Source: Micractinium sp. NFX-FRZ
Taxonomy: Eukaryota; Chlorophyta; Trebouxiophyceae; Chlorellales; Chlorellaceae
DNA length: 47,245 bases
Direction: 5' to 3'
Assembly: GCA_029339195.1 (NCBI GenBank)
Contig: JAPTJF010000470.1
Span: 1 to 47,245, forward strand
The notes beneath the pieces are model-generated. The model made no database searches and had not been told where the DNA came from. It saw nothing but the letters and a program-made list of their open reading frames with translations. Within the stretch, counting starts at the first letter, position 1. Every line of letters starts with the position of its first letter. Shown one piece after another: positions 32,745 through 42,712 of this stretch. Position numbers and translations under genes: made by a program.

Positions 32745-34555
32745 ATGTTTGGCGCAGCTGGTTCCCTAGTCACGCCCTCAACCGCAGGCAGTCTTCGAAA
32801 GTCGCCGCTGTCCCCCACGAATGAGGTGGCTACGGAGCTGAGGAGCGACCCAAAGACAACGCGGTGCGCAAACAGCCTCGTTGCGACTTGTCGGACGCGC
32901 TGGCCAGTCAGCGTTTGCGCCCCGCCGACGGCTCCTCCCTCGCTGTTGCCCCGCAGGGAGTTATTGAGCGACATTAGCAAGGCGTTGAACTCGCCCATGC
33001 CATCAGCGGTGAGGCCGCTGGGTTCAGGGCATGGCGGTCAGGGCCGCCACCGCCGCTGCCGCTGCCGCCTGCACATGTGCTGCCGCCGGACCCAGTCACA
33101 GCTCCAACAACCTGCTCTTCTCCCATACTCAGGCCGACATAGTGCGCCGCTTAGAGTGTGAGATGGCAGCAGAGCAGGGCACGCCTAACCGACAGTCGCG
33201 CTTCAGCACTGGCGGCGGCGGCGGCGCACCGCCGTGCAGCGCTGCCGAGCAGTCCGCCAAGGACGTGAGTGATCACATGCGTTGATGTATATGGAGGCGG
33301 TCATGCTATGTGGGAAGGGATAACACATCAACATCCACGTGTTCCACATGTTTCTCATGTCTCCCCCTCTTGCTTCTGCAGCTGGTGGCCTCGCTGGAGC
33401 GCATGCTGCAGCAGCCCGCGGGGGCGACACCCGGGCGGGCCGCGCTGAGCGCGCTGCGGCAAAGCCAGGCGGCGGAGCTGGGTGCTGGCAGCGGGGGCGG
33501 CGGCGAGCTGACCCGTGCCCCCAGCTTCTCCAGCGCTGGTTTCAGCCGGGCTTTCACCGCTGGCAGCGACGTCACCCATGCCCCGCAGCACAAGGCGACA
33601 GCACCCAGCCAGTGGCGGCTGGCGGCGGAGCGAGCGGCGTCCTTCCGGCGGCCAGCCAGCAGCACTGGCGGCAGCAGCTGGCGCGAGGCGGCGACGCCAC
33701 GCGCCTCGCCTGCAGCAGACCTGCTGGCTGAGATCACACGGGTGGTCACGCCCGCCGCCTCGGCCACCGCCAGCCCCGCCGCCTCGCCCTCCTTTGCTCA
33801 CATGGCAGGGGCTGGCTCGCCCACTTCTTCACCGTTTGCGACCTCCCTGACCTACACAGCAGCAGCAGCAGCAGCAGCAGGGCCCTGGCAGCAGCAGACG
33901 CCCGCGGCCAGCCCAGAGGGACCGGAGGGCCCAGGCGCCAGCCGATGGAATGCGGTGGCAGCGGGAAGGTCGGCAGGCTTTGGCGGCAGCCCGGGCGCCC
34001 CTGCATCACCCGTGACAGCCTTTGGCTTTGCCACACACAGCCCCGGGCCTGCAGCTTACGTGAGCCCACCAGGCACAGCGGGAGGCGCCGGCGGCAGCAG
34101 CCCTGCCACCGCCTTTGAGCGGGTTGATGTGCCTGCCGCTCAGTTCAGCCTGGGCCGAGCGGGCGGCACCAGCAGGTGGGGAAAACTCTGCGGTTGGTGC
34201 TGGCATGTGCACAGTCTGCACGTGTGCCTACCAGCCGGCCGTGCCTGCCCACCTCCTCTCTGGCTGAGTGCTTCTGCCGGTGCCCTTGCTGTGCCGCGCC
34301 ACATCATACAGCACACACAGTCCAAAGGCATGTTCAAGAACACTCCGTCACCTTCTTCACACCCTCCTTGTCCCCCCTGGCTGCAGCTTCGACCTGGAGG
34401 CGCGGCAGGTGCTGGCAGAGCTGGGGCGGTTTGAGGGGCTGGAGCGCCAGGCAGCAGCCGAGTTCAGCGCCCGGGTGGCGGCCGACATGGCGCGCCTGTT
34501 TGCGGCGCCGCCAGCACAGGGGGCCTTGGCAGAGGGGATGGCAGCCGCGCTGTAG
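32745..34555 (+). CDS. Unknown Ser/Ala/Gly-rich protein (5 exons)
   Basis: Exons are 32745-32863, 32957-33008, 33133-33264, 33382-34175 and 34387-34555, phases closing to 421 aa. Intron 1 is a multiple of three with no stop, so it could be retained. The N-terminus (MFGAAGSLVTPSTAGSLRKS) and a helical motif (RELLSDISKALNSP, ADIVRRLECEM, LVASLERMLQQP) look structured. The middle is low-complexity with many SP/TP sites (possible proline-directed phosphorylation), and the end is a predicted amphipathic helix (LEARQVLAELGRFEGLERQA). Scattered FG dipeptides are too few to claim a nucleoporin. The function is unknown. Confidence 0.6.
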
Positions 34556-34627
34556 GAGTGTGTGATGATCTGATGCGTCTGCTGCGTGACTGGGTATCCT
34601 TCGATGTGCGTCTGCAGGAGCAGCTGC

Positions 34628-34632
34628 TGTAA
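34628..34632 (+). terminator. TGTAA polyadenylation signal
   Basis: TGTAA lies 73 bases after the stop codon of the 32745-34555 gene, the usual position and sequence for green-algal 3' end formation. Confidence 0.55.
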
Positions 34633-34823
34633 ACCGCTGCGGGGCTCCTCAGCAGGGACCGCTCCCCAAGGCAGCCCTGCCTCGTGTGCGTCGAGCGGGT
34701 GCATGCATGGGGCCTTGGGGGCCGCTTGCCGGACGCTGCTCCCGAGTAGACTTCTGAGTGTGGCATTGATAACACTAACTTAGAGCTTGCTTCCTTGAGC
34801 ACCAACTTCACGATCCGTGTGCC

Positions 34824-35857
34824 ATGCGGCCCACTGCCAGTGCCGCCGCTGCCGGCACCGCTGCCGGGCGAGACCGCCGCCGCCGCCACTCTGCTGCGGC
34901 CATCGCGGGGAGCGCCACGCAGCCTCCCACCGGCTCGGCTAGCGTGTCATCACGCCAACGGAGCACAGGTGCGCGGAGCTGTCTGCCTCGTGGACTGCCC
35001 TCGGCGCTCGTGCGACTCGTTGCTTGCGCTCGACGCTGCCAAGCACCGATGTGGTTGGTCGGCAGAGCGGGTCAGGTATTTCGAAACCCTTCCTCGGCCG
35101 CTTCCCTTTGCAGACGGTGGCCGGCGCATGGCGCTGCTGCGTGCCGAGGCCCGCCAGGAGGACGGCTGGGCGGCACTGCCAGGTGACTGGCATGCCTTTG
35201 GAGTTGCAGCATCACGCTGGATTTTAGAGCCAAGAAAGATGACGCCTTGCTGGCTGGGCGCCCCATGCCTCCGTCCTCAACCGCCCTCCAACCGCCCTGC
35301 AACCGCCCGGCTACCGCCCGGCAACCGCTCCACAGCAGCGCCTGGTACCATGCTTGCTTCCTGACCCCCTCCACCTCCTCCCATTGCACGCAGACCGCCC
35401 ACTGCCTGAGTGGCTGCGAGAGGATGAGGCAGGCCTGCTCAGTCAGGGCAGTCAGATGGATGCAGTGGGTTCGGCTGGACCTAAGCCTCTCAACACAGCC
35501 GTCACCACCAGCCAGCTGGCAAGTGCCCAGCTACCGCTGGCTGCAGGCGCTGATCTGGAGGGGGCTCAACCCAACTTCCCGCATGTGTCAGCAGCCGGGC
35601 GCGACAGCTGGGTAGACGCCCTGCTGCTTGCGGACGCCGTGGTGGAGGCAGAGCAGTGGGCGGGCCATGGGCTGGCCATACTCCCTCAGGCGGCAGCTGC
35701 GGGCGACTGGCCAGAAATGCCCGGAGGCTTCCCTGCGCCGGAAAGTGCCGCTGCCCTTGACAGCAAGCGGGCCCTGCGCCTGGTGCCAGCTGCCAGCAGT
35801 GGCTCTTCGCCCTACTGGCGGTCAGCCAGGCGGCGGCGCCTTTCTGCGCCAGCCTGA
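34824..35857 (+). CDS. Unknown small protein (3 exons)
   Basis: Exons are 34824-34968, 35114-35182 and 35394-35857, with consistent phase-1 junctions, giving 225 aa. The N-terminus is rich in Arg, Ala and Ser with no acids after the first 17 residues, compatible with an organelle transit peptide. The second exon is charged (RRMALLRAEARQEDGW). The third contains LPEWLREDEAGLL and a segment DSWVDALLLADAVVEAEQWA likely to be helical, ending in a basic tail. I recognise no family. The start 268 bases downstream of the previous gene's stop makes it an independent gene on the same strand. Confidence 0.5.
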
Positions 35858-37329
35858 TGCTTTGGGCGCTCTGGCTGCATCGACCAATCTTTGCGATTGC
35901 GGTTGCATGGCACCCTCACACATGTAGGGCATCAACTGCTTTAAAAGAGGTGTGGCACATCAGGATACCTCCAAGTACCAGTGCAGTGGACTCTCTTCCC
36001 TACCTCTCTTAATATGCCCCCATCCCGACACGATCCAAGAGCAGCCAGAAACAGGCAGCCCCCACAAGCGGCCCGCAGCCAAAGAAGGAGCGATCCTCAT
36101 CTTGCAAGTCACAGCATGCCTGCTGGGCTCCCTGCCTGCTCGTGGGGGATGGTGCGCAGACAGAGCACCGCAAAAGTCTGAGATGCTTGCAATCTTGAAC
36201 ACGAGCGCGTGTCTTATAATTAAATGCACAACACAAACATTGCAAGGCAGTTGGGTTGGCCGTTCATGGTTCATAGCCACGCATGGGACGCTGCGTTGGC
36301 AACAGGAAATGCACGAGTGGTCGATCGAGACCACGAGTGACTGCAGGCGATGCAGTCTAGTACTAGTAGAGTGGCTGTGGCGGCAAGGACCCAAAGTCGC
36401 ACTGCCGCCACCGCCCGAGCATTGTGCGCGGAGCGTGCAGGGGCAGCAGGTGCAATAAGCGGATTCAGCCTGCCCTAGTGCTGGTGCCCACCCGCCTCCT
36501 CCCTGCAACCAATGTGATGTGTGCGCTGTGCGGGAGCCGCCTGCTCCCCGGCGCAGCTGCGCCCTCAGATCCTTGAATCTTCACGGGATCTCCTTAATCC
36601 AATCCCAAGCTCGCATGCCACCTCGAAGTAGCCATCGTCACTTCATTTCGTAGGTCACGCCAGCAGCGGGGCTGACGGCGGAGCGCCTGTGGGCACCAGC
36701 ACAGCCTGTATCCCCTTCCGGCCGCACAGCTGTCACTCAATTCTCCGCTAATGTATACATTAGAATCTATCGTTTGCATAAACGCGCCCTCACAAAGGCT
36801 CCTTCAGGTCAGCACAACCTGCCCTGGTGCCCATCCGCCTCCCCGCCCGTGAGCTGTGCGCGCTGTGCCAGATGTGCCTCGGGGCGTCCAATGGGCGGCC
36901 CCAACCCGAGCTCCAGACTCTCCAGCCCTACCTCTCAAGCCTGTCCCCACTCTAAGAAAGCGCCTGCCAACCGGCGCAGCCGCGGAACGTCGAGTCGTCG
37001 CTCCCGAGGCGTGCCTTTCTCTCGGCTCGACCGCCCCCAAGCACGCACGCAAGTTCGCCGGTTTCCAGTACCAGTCGGCAGGTGCGCTCGTGCGAGCTGC
37101 CAGCTGCTGCTGCGCGCGTGCATGCCACCAGTGCCGCCGCCTACGCAGTGCGCGAGGCAGCCCAGCTCCTGGCCGGCCCCAGTGTGGAACGCACTGTGCA
37201 TGGCCCATCTCTCCATTGCTAGCCACTGAGCATACGACAGCCACGAACCACACAAACCACACGGACCACACGATACTTACTTCTCCTTCCTCCACTACCA
37301 CCCTGGCACCGTTGCCTTGCCTGCAGGCC
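35858..37329. other. Long intergenic region upstream of the ankyrin genes
   Basis: About 1.5 kb without a supported gene. Two related GC-rich segments (about 36478-36535 and 36827-36885) share CTGGTGCCCA(C/T)CCGCCTCC and a following GCGCTGTG element. A CTGCAG acceptor four bases before the ankyrin ATG suggests a 5' UTR intron. Confidence 0.4.
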
Positions 37330-39207
37330 ATGAGTGCAGCTGCACTGCTCCTTGCCTCGGCTTCCGCTGCAGCAGCCGGCCTTGCAGCGCACCTGTTGTT
37401 CAGCCGGCAAGTTGGCACGCTGCCCCTGCACCTGGCTGCCGAGCGCGGCGATGTGGAGGCAGTGCAGCTGCTGCTCATTACAGAGCCAAAGACGGCCAGG
37501 TGCTGTGACTCCAGCGGCCGGCTGCCGCTACACCTGGCATGCGAGGCGGGGCATGCTGCTGTGGTGCAGCTGCTGCTCATCGCGGCGCCAAAGGCATCCA
37601 GGTCCTACGACTCCAGCGGCCGGCTGCCACTACACCTGGCATGCGAGGCGGGGCACGCAGCGGTAGTGCAGCTGCTGCTTGCTGCAGCGCCAAAGGCGGC
37701 CAGGTGCTACGGCTCGGATGGCCGGCGGCCGCTGCACCTGGCTGCCATGAGCGGCAATGCGGAGGCAGTGCAACTGCTGCTCACTGCAGCGCCAGAGGCG
37801 GCCAGGTGCTACGACTCAGGCGGCCGGCTGCCACTGCACCTGGCTGCCATGAGCGGTAACGCGGAGGCAGTGCAACTGCTGCTCACTGCAGCGCCAGAGG
37901 CGGCCAGGTCCCGTGACTCAGATGGCCGGCTGCCACTGCACCTGGCTGCCATGAGCGGCAACATGGAGGCAGTGCAGCTGCTGCTCATTGCAGCGCCAGA
38001 GGTTGACAGTGCCTGCGACTCAGGCCGCCGGCTGCCACTGCATCTGGCATGCGAAGCGGGGCATGCTGCTGTGGTGCAGCTGCTGCTCGCTGCAGCTCCG
38101 GAGGTTGCAATGTGTCGCCACCGCGGCCGGCTGCCGCTGCACCTGGCGTGCGCGGCAGGGCACGCTGCGGTGGTAAAGGTGCTGCTAGATGCAGTGCCAC
38201 GGACCAACAATGATTTCAACTTCATTCAGCGACAGGCTGTGGAACTGGCTATCACGCACAGGCAGCTTGCAGTGCTGCGGGTGCTGCTCCAGCATAACCC
38301 TGATTTGATGTACAGGGCGTCCAGTAGAGGCGACACAGCTGCCCTGGAGGTGATGCTGGCTGCGGCCCCAGAGGTTGCCAGCACCAGGTACGACCACTTC
38401 CTGAACTGGACCCCTCTCCATGTTGCGGTTCATGACAACAACCTGGAAACCATCACGCTGCTGCTAGGCGCAGTCCCTGGCACAGCCACGTTGCCAGGGT
38501 TTGGTGGGCGGTTGCCAATCCACACAGCAGCCCTCCGCGGGCACGTCGTGGCAGTGCAACTGCTGGCAGCAGCAGCGCCAGACACAGTACTGGCTACAAA
38601 CCACGATGGCCAGAATCCCTTGCACATCGCAGCTCAGGGCGGGCACACGGCCATGGTGGCAGCTCTGCTGGCAGCTGCGCCGGCAGCAGCCCACACGGGT
38701 CGCAGGTTGGGGGGCCTCCCCATTCATGCTGCCGTGTATTATGGGCACGTGGGCACACTGCAGCTGCTCATTGACGCTGCCCCGGAGACGGCTATAGCCA
38801 AAGACAGCCATGGTCGCACGCCGCTGGAAGTGGCACTCAGCAGAAACCGCATCTCAGCGGCATTCTGCCTGCTGCGGTTTGGGCCATCCCTGCACGTGCT
38901 GGACCTCCTTAGGCACCACCTTCCCCTCTCCCAGCTCCTCTTTGTGGACTTTGTTAGCGCCCGCGCCCTGCTCACCGCTGAAGAGTGGGCGCTGGTGCCA
39001 AAGCCCTGCCCAGGCCTGGGCCGAGCACTCCCAGCTGCCCTGGCGCACTCGCCCGCCCAAGCCCGCCAGCTGGTGGCGCACCTGCCTGCCCAGGACGTGC
39101 ACCGTTTGCGCACCGTAGTGCTGTGCCTGGCACTCATGCAGCGGGGCATGGGTGTGGAGCTGCCTTCACTGGCGGCGCAGCACGTGCTGGCGCACTGCCT
39201 GAGCTGA
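37330..39207 (+). CDS. Ankyrin-repeat protein with N-terminal hydrophobic segment (intact paralogue)
   Basis: A single uninterrupted exon from the ATG at 37330 encodes 625 aa. The frame is open further upstream but has no earlier in-frame ATG. Residues ~1-25 are hydrophobic (MSAAALLLASASAAAAGLAA), a signal or anchor. About 15 ankyrin repeats of 34 residues follow, the first eight highly uniform (GRLPLHLACEAGHAAVVQLL), with 102-base periodicity. The final ~95 residues form a non-ankyrin domain: LTAEEWALVPKPCPGL, HSPAQARQLVAHLPAQDV, LCLALMQRGMGVELPS, AAQHVLAHCL. This C-terminus is almost identical in the next gene. Ankyrin repeats mediate protein binding; no enzyme domain is present. The target is unknown. 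Confidence 0.85.
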   Translation: MSAAALLLASASAAAAGLAAHLLFSRQVGTLPLHLAAERGDVEAVQLLLITEPKTARCCDSSGRLPLHLACEAGHAAVVQLLLIAAPKASRSYDSSGRLPLHLACEAGHAAVVQLLLAAAPKAARCYGSDGRRPLHLAAMSGNAEAVQLLLTAAPEAARCYDSGGRLPLHLAAMSGNAEAVQLLLTAAPEAARSRDSDGRLPLHLAAMSGNMEAVQLLLIAAPEVDSACDSGRRLPLHLACEAGHAAVVQLLLAAAPEVAMCRHRGRLPLHLACAAGHAAVVKVLLDAVPRTNNDFNFIQRQAVELAITHRQLAVLRVLLQHNPDLMYRASSRGDTAALEVMLAAAPEVASTRYDHFLNWTPLHVAVHDNNLETITLLLGAVPGTATLPGFGGRLPIHTAALRGHVVAVQLLAAAAPDTVLATNHDGQNPLHIAAQGGHTAMVAALLAAAPAAAHTGRRLGGLPIHAAVYYGHVGTLQLLIDAAPETAIAKDSHGRTPLEVALSRNRISAAFCLLRFGPSLHVLDLLRHHLPLSQLLFVDFVSARALLTAEEWALVPKPCPGLGRALPAALAHSPAQARQLVAHLPAQDVHRLRTVVLCLALMQRGMGVELPSLAAQHVLAHCLS

Positions 39208-39796
39208 GCGCCGTGCCTGTGACCGCACCTGATTCTTCACTGCTCCTCTCCTCACTTTGTTAACAAACTGTTGACAGTCTTCACGCCCGCGCTTCATGGA
39301 CAGTTCCTTGTGCAAAGCACCCCTGCCCCACACTGCGAGCTCCCAGCGCGCCTGCACAGCGCTGTTAGCATGCCGCCGCCCCTCCACCCGCTTCCCTCCC
39401 CAGCTGCGTGGGGTCGCAGCCTGGTCCTCCATTTGCTCACTCATACATTGCCAGTTAGTGCACTATCTTGTAATATTTAATCGTGAGCAAGCTGGCAGGC
39501 CACTGGCAAGTGCTGGCAGCAACAACTGAAGCGGGGTCATGCTGTGGGGATTATTAGAAGAGGCACGATGCCATGAGTGTGTCGTAAATGCCCATTGGAT
39601 TGCCTAAATAGGCATATGGGTTGCTCGCAGGACCGGATCGTTATGTCGTTGAGGCAGTGCCCTCTAGCGCCGGCGCCACGCTGTGTGCTGCGCTGTGCCT
39701 GGGGCCGGTCGGCGAGGCCCTTTCGCGCCTCAGTCTCGCCCGAGCCATTCTTCCTTCCGAGCAAGCCTACCTGTCTGACGGTAGCTATTGCCAGCC
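39208..39796. other. Spacer between the two ankyrin genes
   Basis: Contains a perfect 12-base palindrome TTTGTTAACAAA at 39256-39267 and a TGTAA signal at 39469-39473 (262 bases after the stop). Downstream is probably 5' UTR or promoter of the second ankyrin gene. Confidence 0.5.
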
Positions 39797-41557
39797 ATGT
39801 CGCGCCCCTCGGGGCTTCAAACTTGCCTCGCCACCAGCACCACTGCTGCCTTGCCCCACCCCGCAATACAGCTTGGGGCGTCCTCGGGTGACAGGCTTTG
39901 CAGCCCCTCGGGTGCGCGCGTGCGAGCCGAGGCTGCCGCCAGCGCTCGCTCCATGCCTAGGGCGAGTGTGCTGCCGCCACACCGTCCCGTGGCCGCCACC
40001 GATGGAGCCCGCCTCGGGCAGCACTGTTTGCATGGAAGGCCTTCTGATGACTTCACCCTGCAATATCATTGTATATACGCAGGTGTTTCCCTGAATGATG
40101 TCTTGGTTGCTTCAGCCACGGTTGCAGCAGGTGGCCTGATTTTGTATCGCGTGTTCCGCCGCAGCCGGCGGTTCCGCCAGCAGGCGCAGCTGCACCAAGC
40201 TGCCCAGGAGGGCAACGTGCAGGCAGTGCACCTGCTGCTGGCTGCGGCCCCTGACGCGGCCAGCGCCCAACATTGGTCCGGCCGGCTGCCGCTGCACCTG
40301 GCATGCGCGGCGGGGCACGCTGCTGCGTTGCGGCTGCTGCTGGCAGCAGCGCCAGACACCTTGGCATCCGCTGACGCCTCGGGGGAGACACCCGTGGGCC
40401 TGGCCGTGTCAGGCAAGCACGTGGAAGTCCTGCGGCTGATGCTGCAGCACGCCAGTGAGCACAAGAGCGGCTGGACCCCGGCGCACAAGGCAGCTTATGA
40501 GGGCGACACTGCTGCCCTAGCGGTGATGCTGGCAATGGAGCCTGGCACAGCAGTGGCTTTGGACGATGTTGGGCAGGTGCCTTTGCACATGGCAGCTCTT
40601 CAAGGGCACACCGCTGCTGTGGAGGCCCTGCTGGCAGCTGCACCAGGCACAGCGGCGGCTGCAGATGCATACAACCGTACTCCTCTGCACTTGGCAGCTA
40701 AAGGAGGGCACATAGCTGCCCTGGAGGCCCTGCTTGCAGCTGCACCAGGCACGGCAGCGGCTGCAGATGCATATGGGTGGACTCCTCTGTACTTGGCGGC
40801 TTCAGGAGGGCACACCGCTGGTGTGGAGGCCCTGCTGGCAGCTGCACCAGGCACAGCGGCGGCTGCAGATGCATACGGGTGGACTCCTCTGTACTTGGCG
40901 GCTGCAGGAGGGCACGTCGGCATAGTGGAGGCCCTGCTGGCAGCTGCACCAGGCACAGCGGCGGCTGCAGATGCGCGCGGGCAGGCTCCTCTGCACTTGG
41001 CGGCTAAAGGAGGGCACACCGCTGCTGTGGAGGCCCTGCTGGCAGCTTCACCGTTGATGGCAGGGGCTGCAGATGTGGAAGGCTATACTCCTCTGCACTT
41101 GGCGGCTGCAGGAGGGCACACCGCTGCTGTGGAGGCCCTGCTGGCAGCTTCACCTTTGATGGCATGGGCTGCAAGTGTGTGCGGTATTGTTCCTCTGCAC
41201 TTTGCAGCTCTTCAAGGGCACATCGCTGCTGTGGAGGCCCTGCTGGCAGCTGCACCAGGCACGGCAGCGGCTGCAGATGGGTGCGGGCAGACTCCTCTAC
41301 ACTGGGCGGCTGAAGGGGGGCACGTCGCTGTCTTGAGGGCATTGCTGGCAGCAGCGGCGCCGGACACACTACTGGCTACAGACCGCGATGGCGATACGCC
41401 TCTGCACGTAGCAGCTTGGAAGGGGCACACGGCCGTGGTGGCAGCTCTGCTGGCGGCCGCGCCTGCAGCAGCACACAAGGGTAGCCCGCTGTGTGGCCTC
41501 CCCATTCATACTGCTGCAGAGTATGGGCACGTGGACACACTGCAGCTGCTAGCTTAA
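39797..41557 (+). CDS. Ankyrin-repeat paralogue ending at a premature stop
   Basis: Open from the ATG at 39797 to TAA at 41555-41557, 586 aa. The true start is uncertain: the first ~95 residues lack repeat character, and an acceptor-like site (ATACGCAG) before 40083 would join directly to a hydrophobic segment (LNDVLVASATVAAGGLILY) that corresponds to the anchor of the first paralogue. About 13 ankyrin repeats follow. Seven successive units are spaced exactly 102 bases (40619 to 41231) and are nearly identical in DNA (AAPGTAAAADAYGWTPLYLA). The stop falls in the last repeat, where the paralogue has Asp. Without readthrough the conserved C-terminal domain is lost. Confidence 0.7.
   Translation: MSRPSGLQTCLATSTTAALPHPAIQLGASSGDRLCSPSGARVRAEAAASARSMPRASVLPPHRPVAATDGARLGQHCLHGRPSDDFTLQYHCIYAGVSLNDVLVASATVAAGGLILYRVFRRSRRFRQQAQLHQAAQEGNVQAVHLLLAAAPDAASAQHWSGRLPLHLACAAGHAAALRLLLAAAPDTLASADASGETPVGLAVSGKHVEVLRLMLQHASEHKSGWTPAHKAAYEGDTAALAVMLAMEPGTAVALDDVGQVPLHMAALQGHTAAVEALLAAAPGTAAAADAYNRTPLHLAAKGGHIAALEALLAAAPGTAAAADAYGWTPLYLAASGGHTAGVEALLAAAPGTAAAADAYGWTPLYLAAAGGHVGIVEALLAAAPGTAAAADARGQAPLHLAAKGGHTAAVEALLAASPLMAGAADVEGYTPLHLAAAGGHTAAVEALLAASPLMAWAASVCGIVPLHFAALQGHIAAVEALLAAAPGTAAAADGCGQTPLHWAAEGGHVAVLRALLAAAAPDTLLATDRDGDTPLHVAAWKGHTAVVAALLAAAPAAAHKGSPLCGLPIHTAAEYGHVDTLQLLA
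40619..41332 (+). repeat. 102-base tandem repeats coding ankyrin units
   Basis: The element GTGGAGGCCCTGCT(G/T)GCAGCT recurs at 40619, 40721, 40823, 40925, 41027, 41129 and 41231, exactly 102 bases apart (34 codons). Near-identity of the DNA suggests recent unequal exchange. Confidence 0.9.
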
Positions 41558-41983
41558 GCTGCCCCAGAGACGGCTACAGCCAAAGGCAAGTATGGCTGCA
41601 CGCCGCTGGAGGCAGCACTCTGCAGAAACCACATCTCAGCGGCACGCTGCCTGCTGCCCTTTGGCCCAGCTCCCAAAGTGATTGAGCTTCTTAGGCAGCA
41701 CCGACCCCACCCCGAAGACCTGTTTGCCCAATTTGTGATTGCCCGCTCCCCGCTCACCGCTGAGGAGTGGGCGCTGCTGCCGGCACCCTGCCCAGGCCTG
41801 GCCCTCCTAGCTGCCCTGGCGCACTCGCCCGCCCAAGCCCGCCAGCTGGTGGCGCACCTGCCGGCCAAGGACGTGCAGCGCCTGCGCAGCGCAGCGCTGT
41901 GCCTGGCACTCATGCAGCGGGGCGTGGGTGTGGAGCTGCCTTCGCTGGCTGCCCAGCACGTGCTGGCGCACTGCCTGTGCTGA
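41558..41983 (+). pseudogene. In-frame remainder of the second ankyrin gene beyond the stop
   Basis: The same frame stays open after the TAA for 141 codons to the natural stop at 41981-41983. It encodes the end of the last ankyrin repeat and the conserved C-terminal domain (LTAEEWALLPAPCPGL, HSPAQARQLVAHLPAKDV, LCLALMQRGVGVELPS, AAQHVLAHCL). Conservation with the intact paralogue is high at protein and DNA level and there is no frameshift. This could be a very recent nonsense mutation, stop readthrough, or a sequencing error. Confidence 0.75.
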
Positions 41984-42712
41984 CCTAAAGCCTGCGGGAT
42001 CCCAGCTCAGTGTGTTGTGCTCAATCGTGGCACATGCACCTGCTTTCTCCTGCTTGACACTGATTTGCTCGTCTGCACCACTGCTCCCCTTCCCCACAAG
42101 GTGGACCAACATGCTTCACCTCACATTAGAGGACACTGTCTTCCGCCCCATGCTCTGTTGTTCTTCTGACCAGCCATCTAGGCGTGGCCCATGTCTGTGC
42201 CGTGTAGTAATGTAGCTCTTTGCAAAATGTAACACCATGCCACATCCAACATCCCACTCTGCTGCACATGCTGGTGAAATTGCTACAGTCAAGGGAGGGC
42301 TGACTTGATCTTGGCCCGGCCTGGTGCCAGCAACCGCCCTGCGCACTTGCAAACCCCTGGAGTGCTTTACAGGAACCCTCGGTACAGCACCCTTAAAGCA
42401 CCCAACACGTGCCAGTACGGGAGGTCACCAGGCACTCGTACTGAGCACACAGTACGTTCATTTGCACACATGTTGCAATGTTCTGGCAGGGTCAGCCAAT
42501 ACTACTAGACAACGGTGCGGCGAGGCAGTGATGCTGAATGCTGGCAGGGGCAGAAGCAGCCGGGTTGCCAAGGCAGAAGTGATCAATAAATGGAGGAACC
42601 GGCAGCCCGTTGAAACCACAGCAGGGAGGGTGGGAGGAGGTGGGCGGAAGGCCCAGGCCCTTGCATCCCCTCCTGGCCGAAACAGGGAGCGCCCCCCCAC
42701 AGCCGCCGGCCC
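41984..42712. other. Tail-to-tail intergenic region
   Basis: Separates the ankyrin gene from the convergent GST gene. TGTAA at 42228-42232 serves the plus-strand gene. TTACA at about 42367 (TGTAA on the minus strand) is a plausible signal for GST. No gene seen. Confidence 0.5.

Noticed and set aside
32745..34555. FG-nucleoporin identity for this gene
   Set aside because: Only a few FG dipeptides, without regular spacing or cohesive FxFG/GLFG repeats.
36856..37329. N-terminal extension of the first ankyrin protein
   Set aside because: The frame is open but starts at GTG, lacks ATG and has no repeat homology; an acceptor lies right before the ATG at 37330.
39621..40094. Open frame of 157 codons overlapping the second ankyrin gene start
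   Set aside because: Different frame from the repeats, no recognisable domain and no ATG support.
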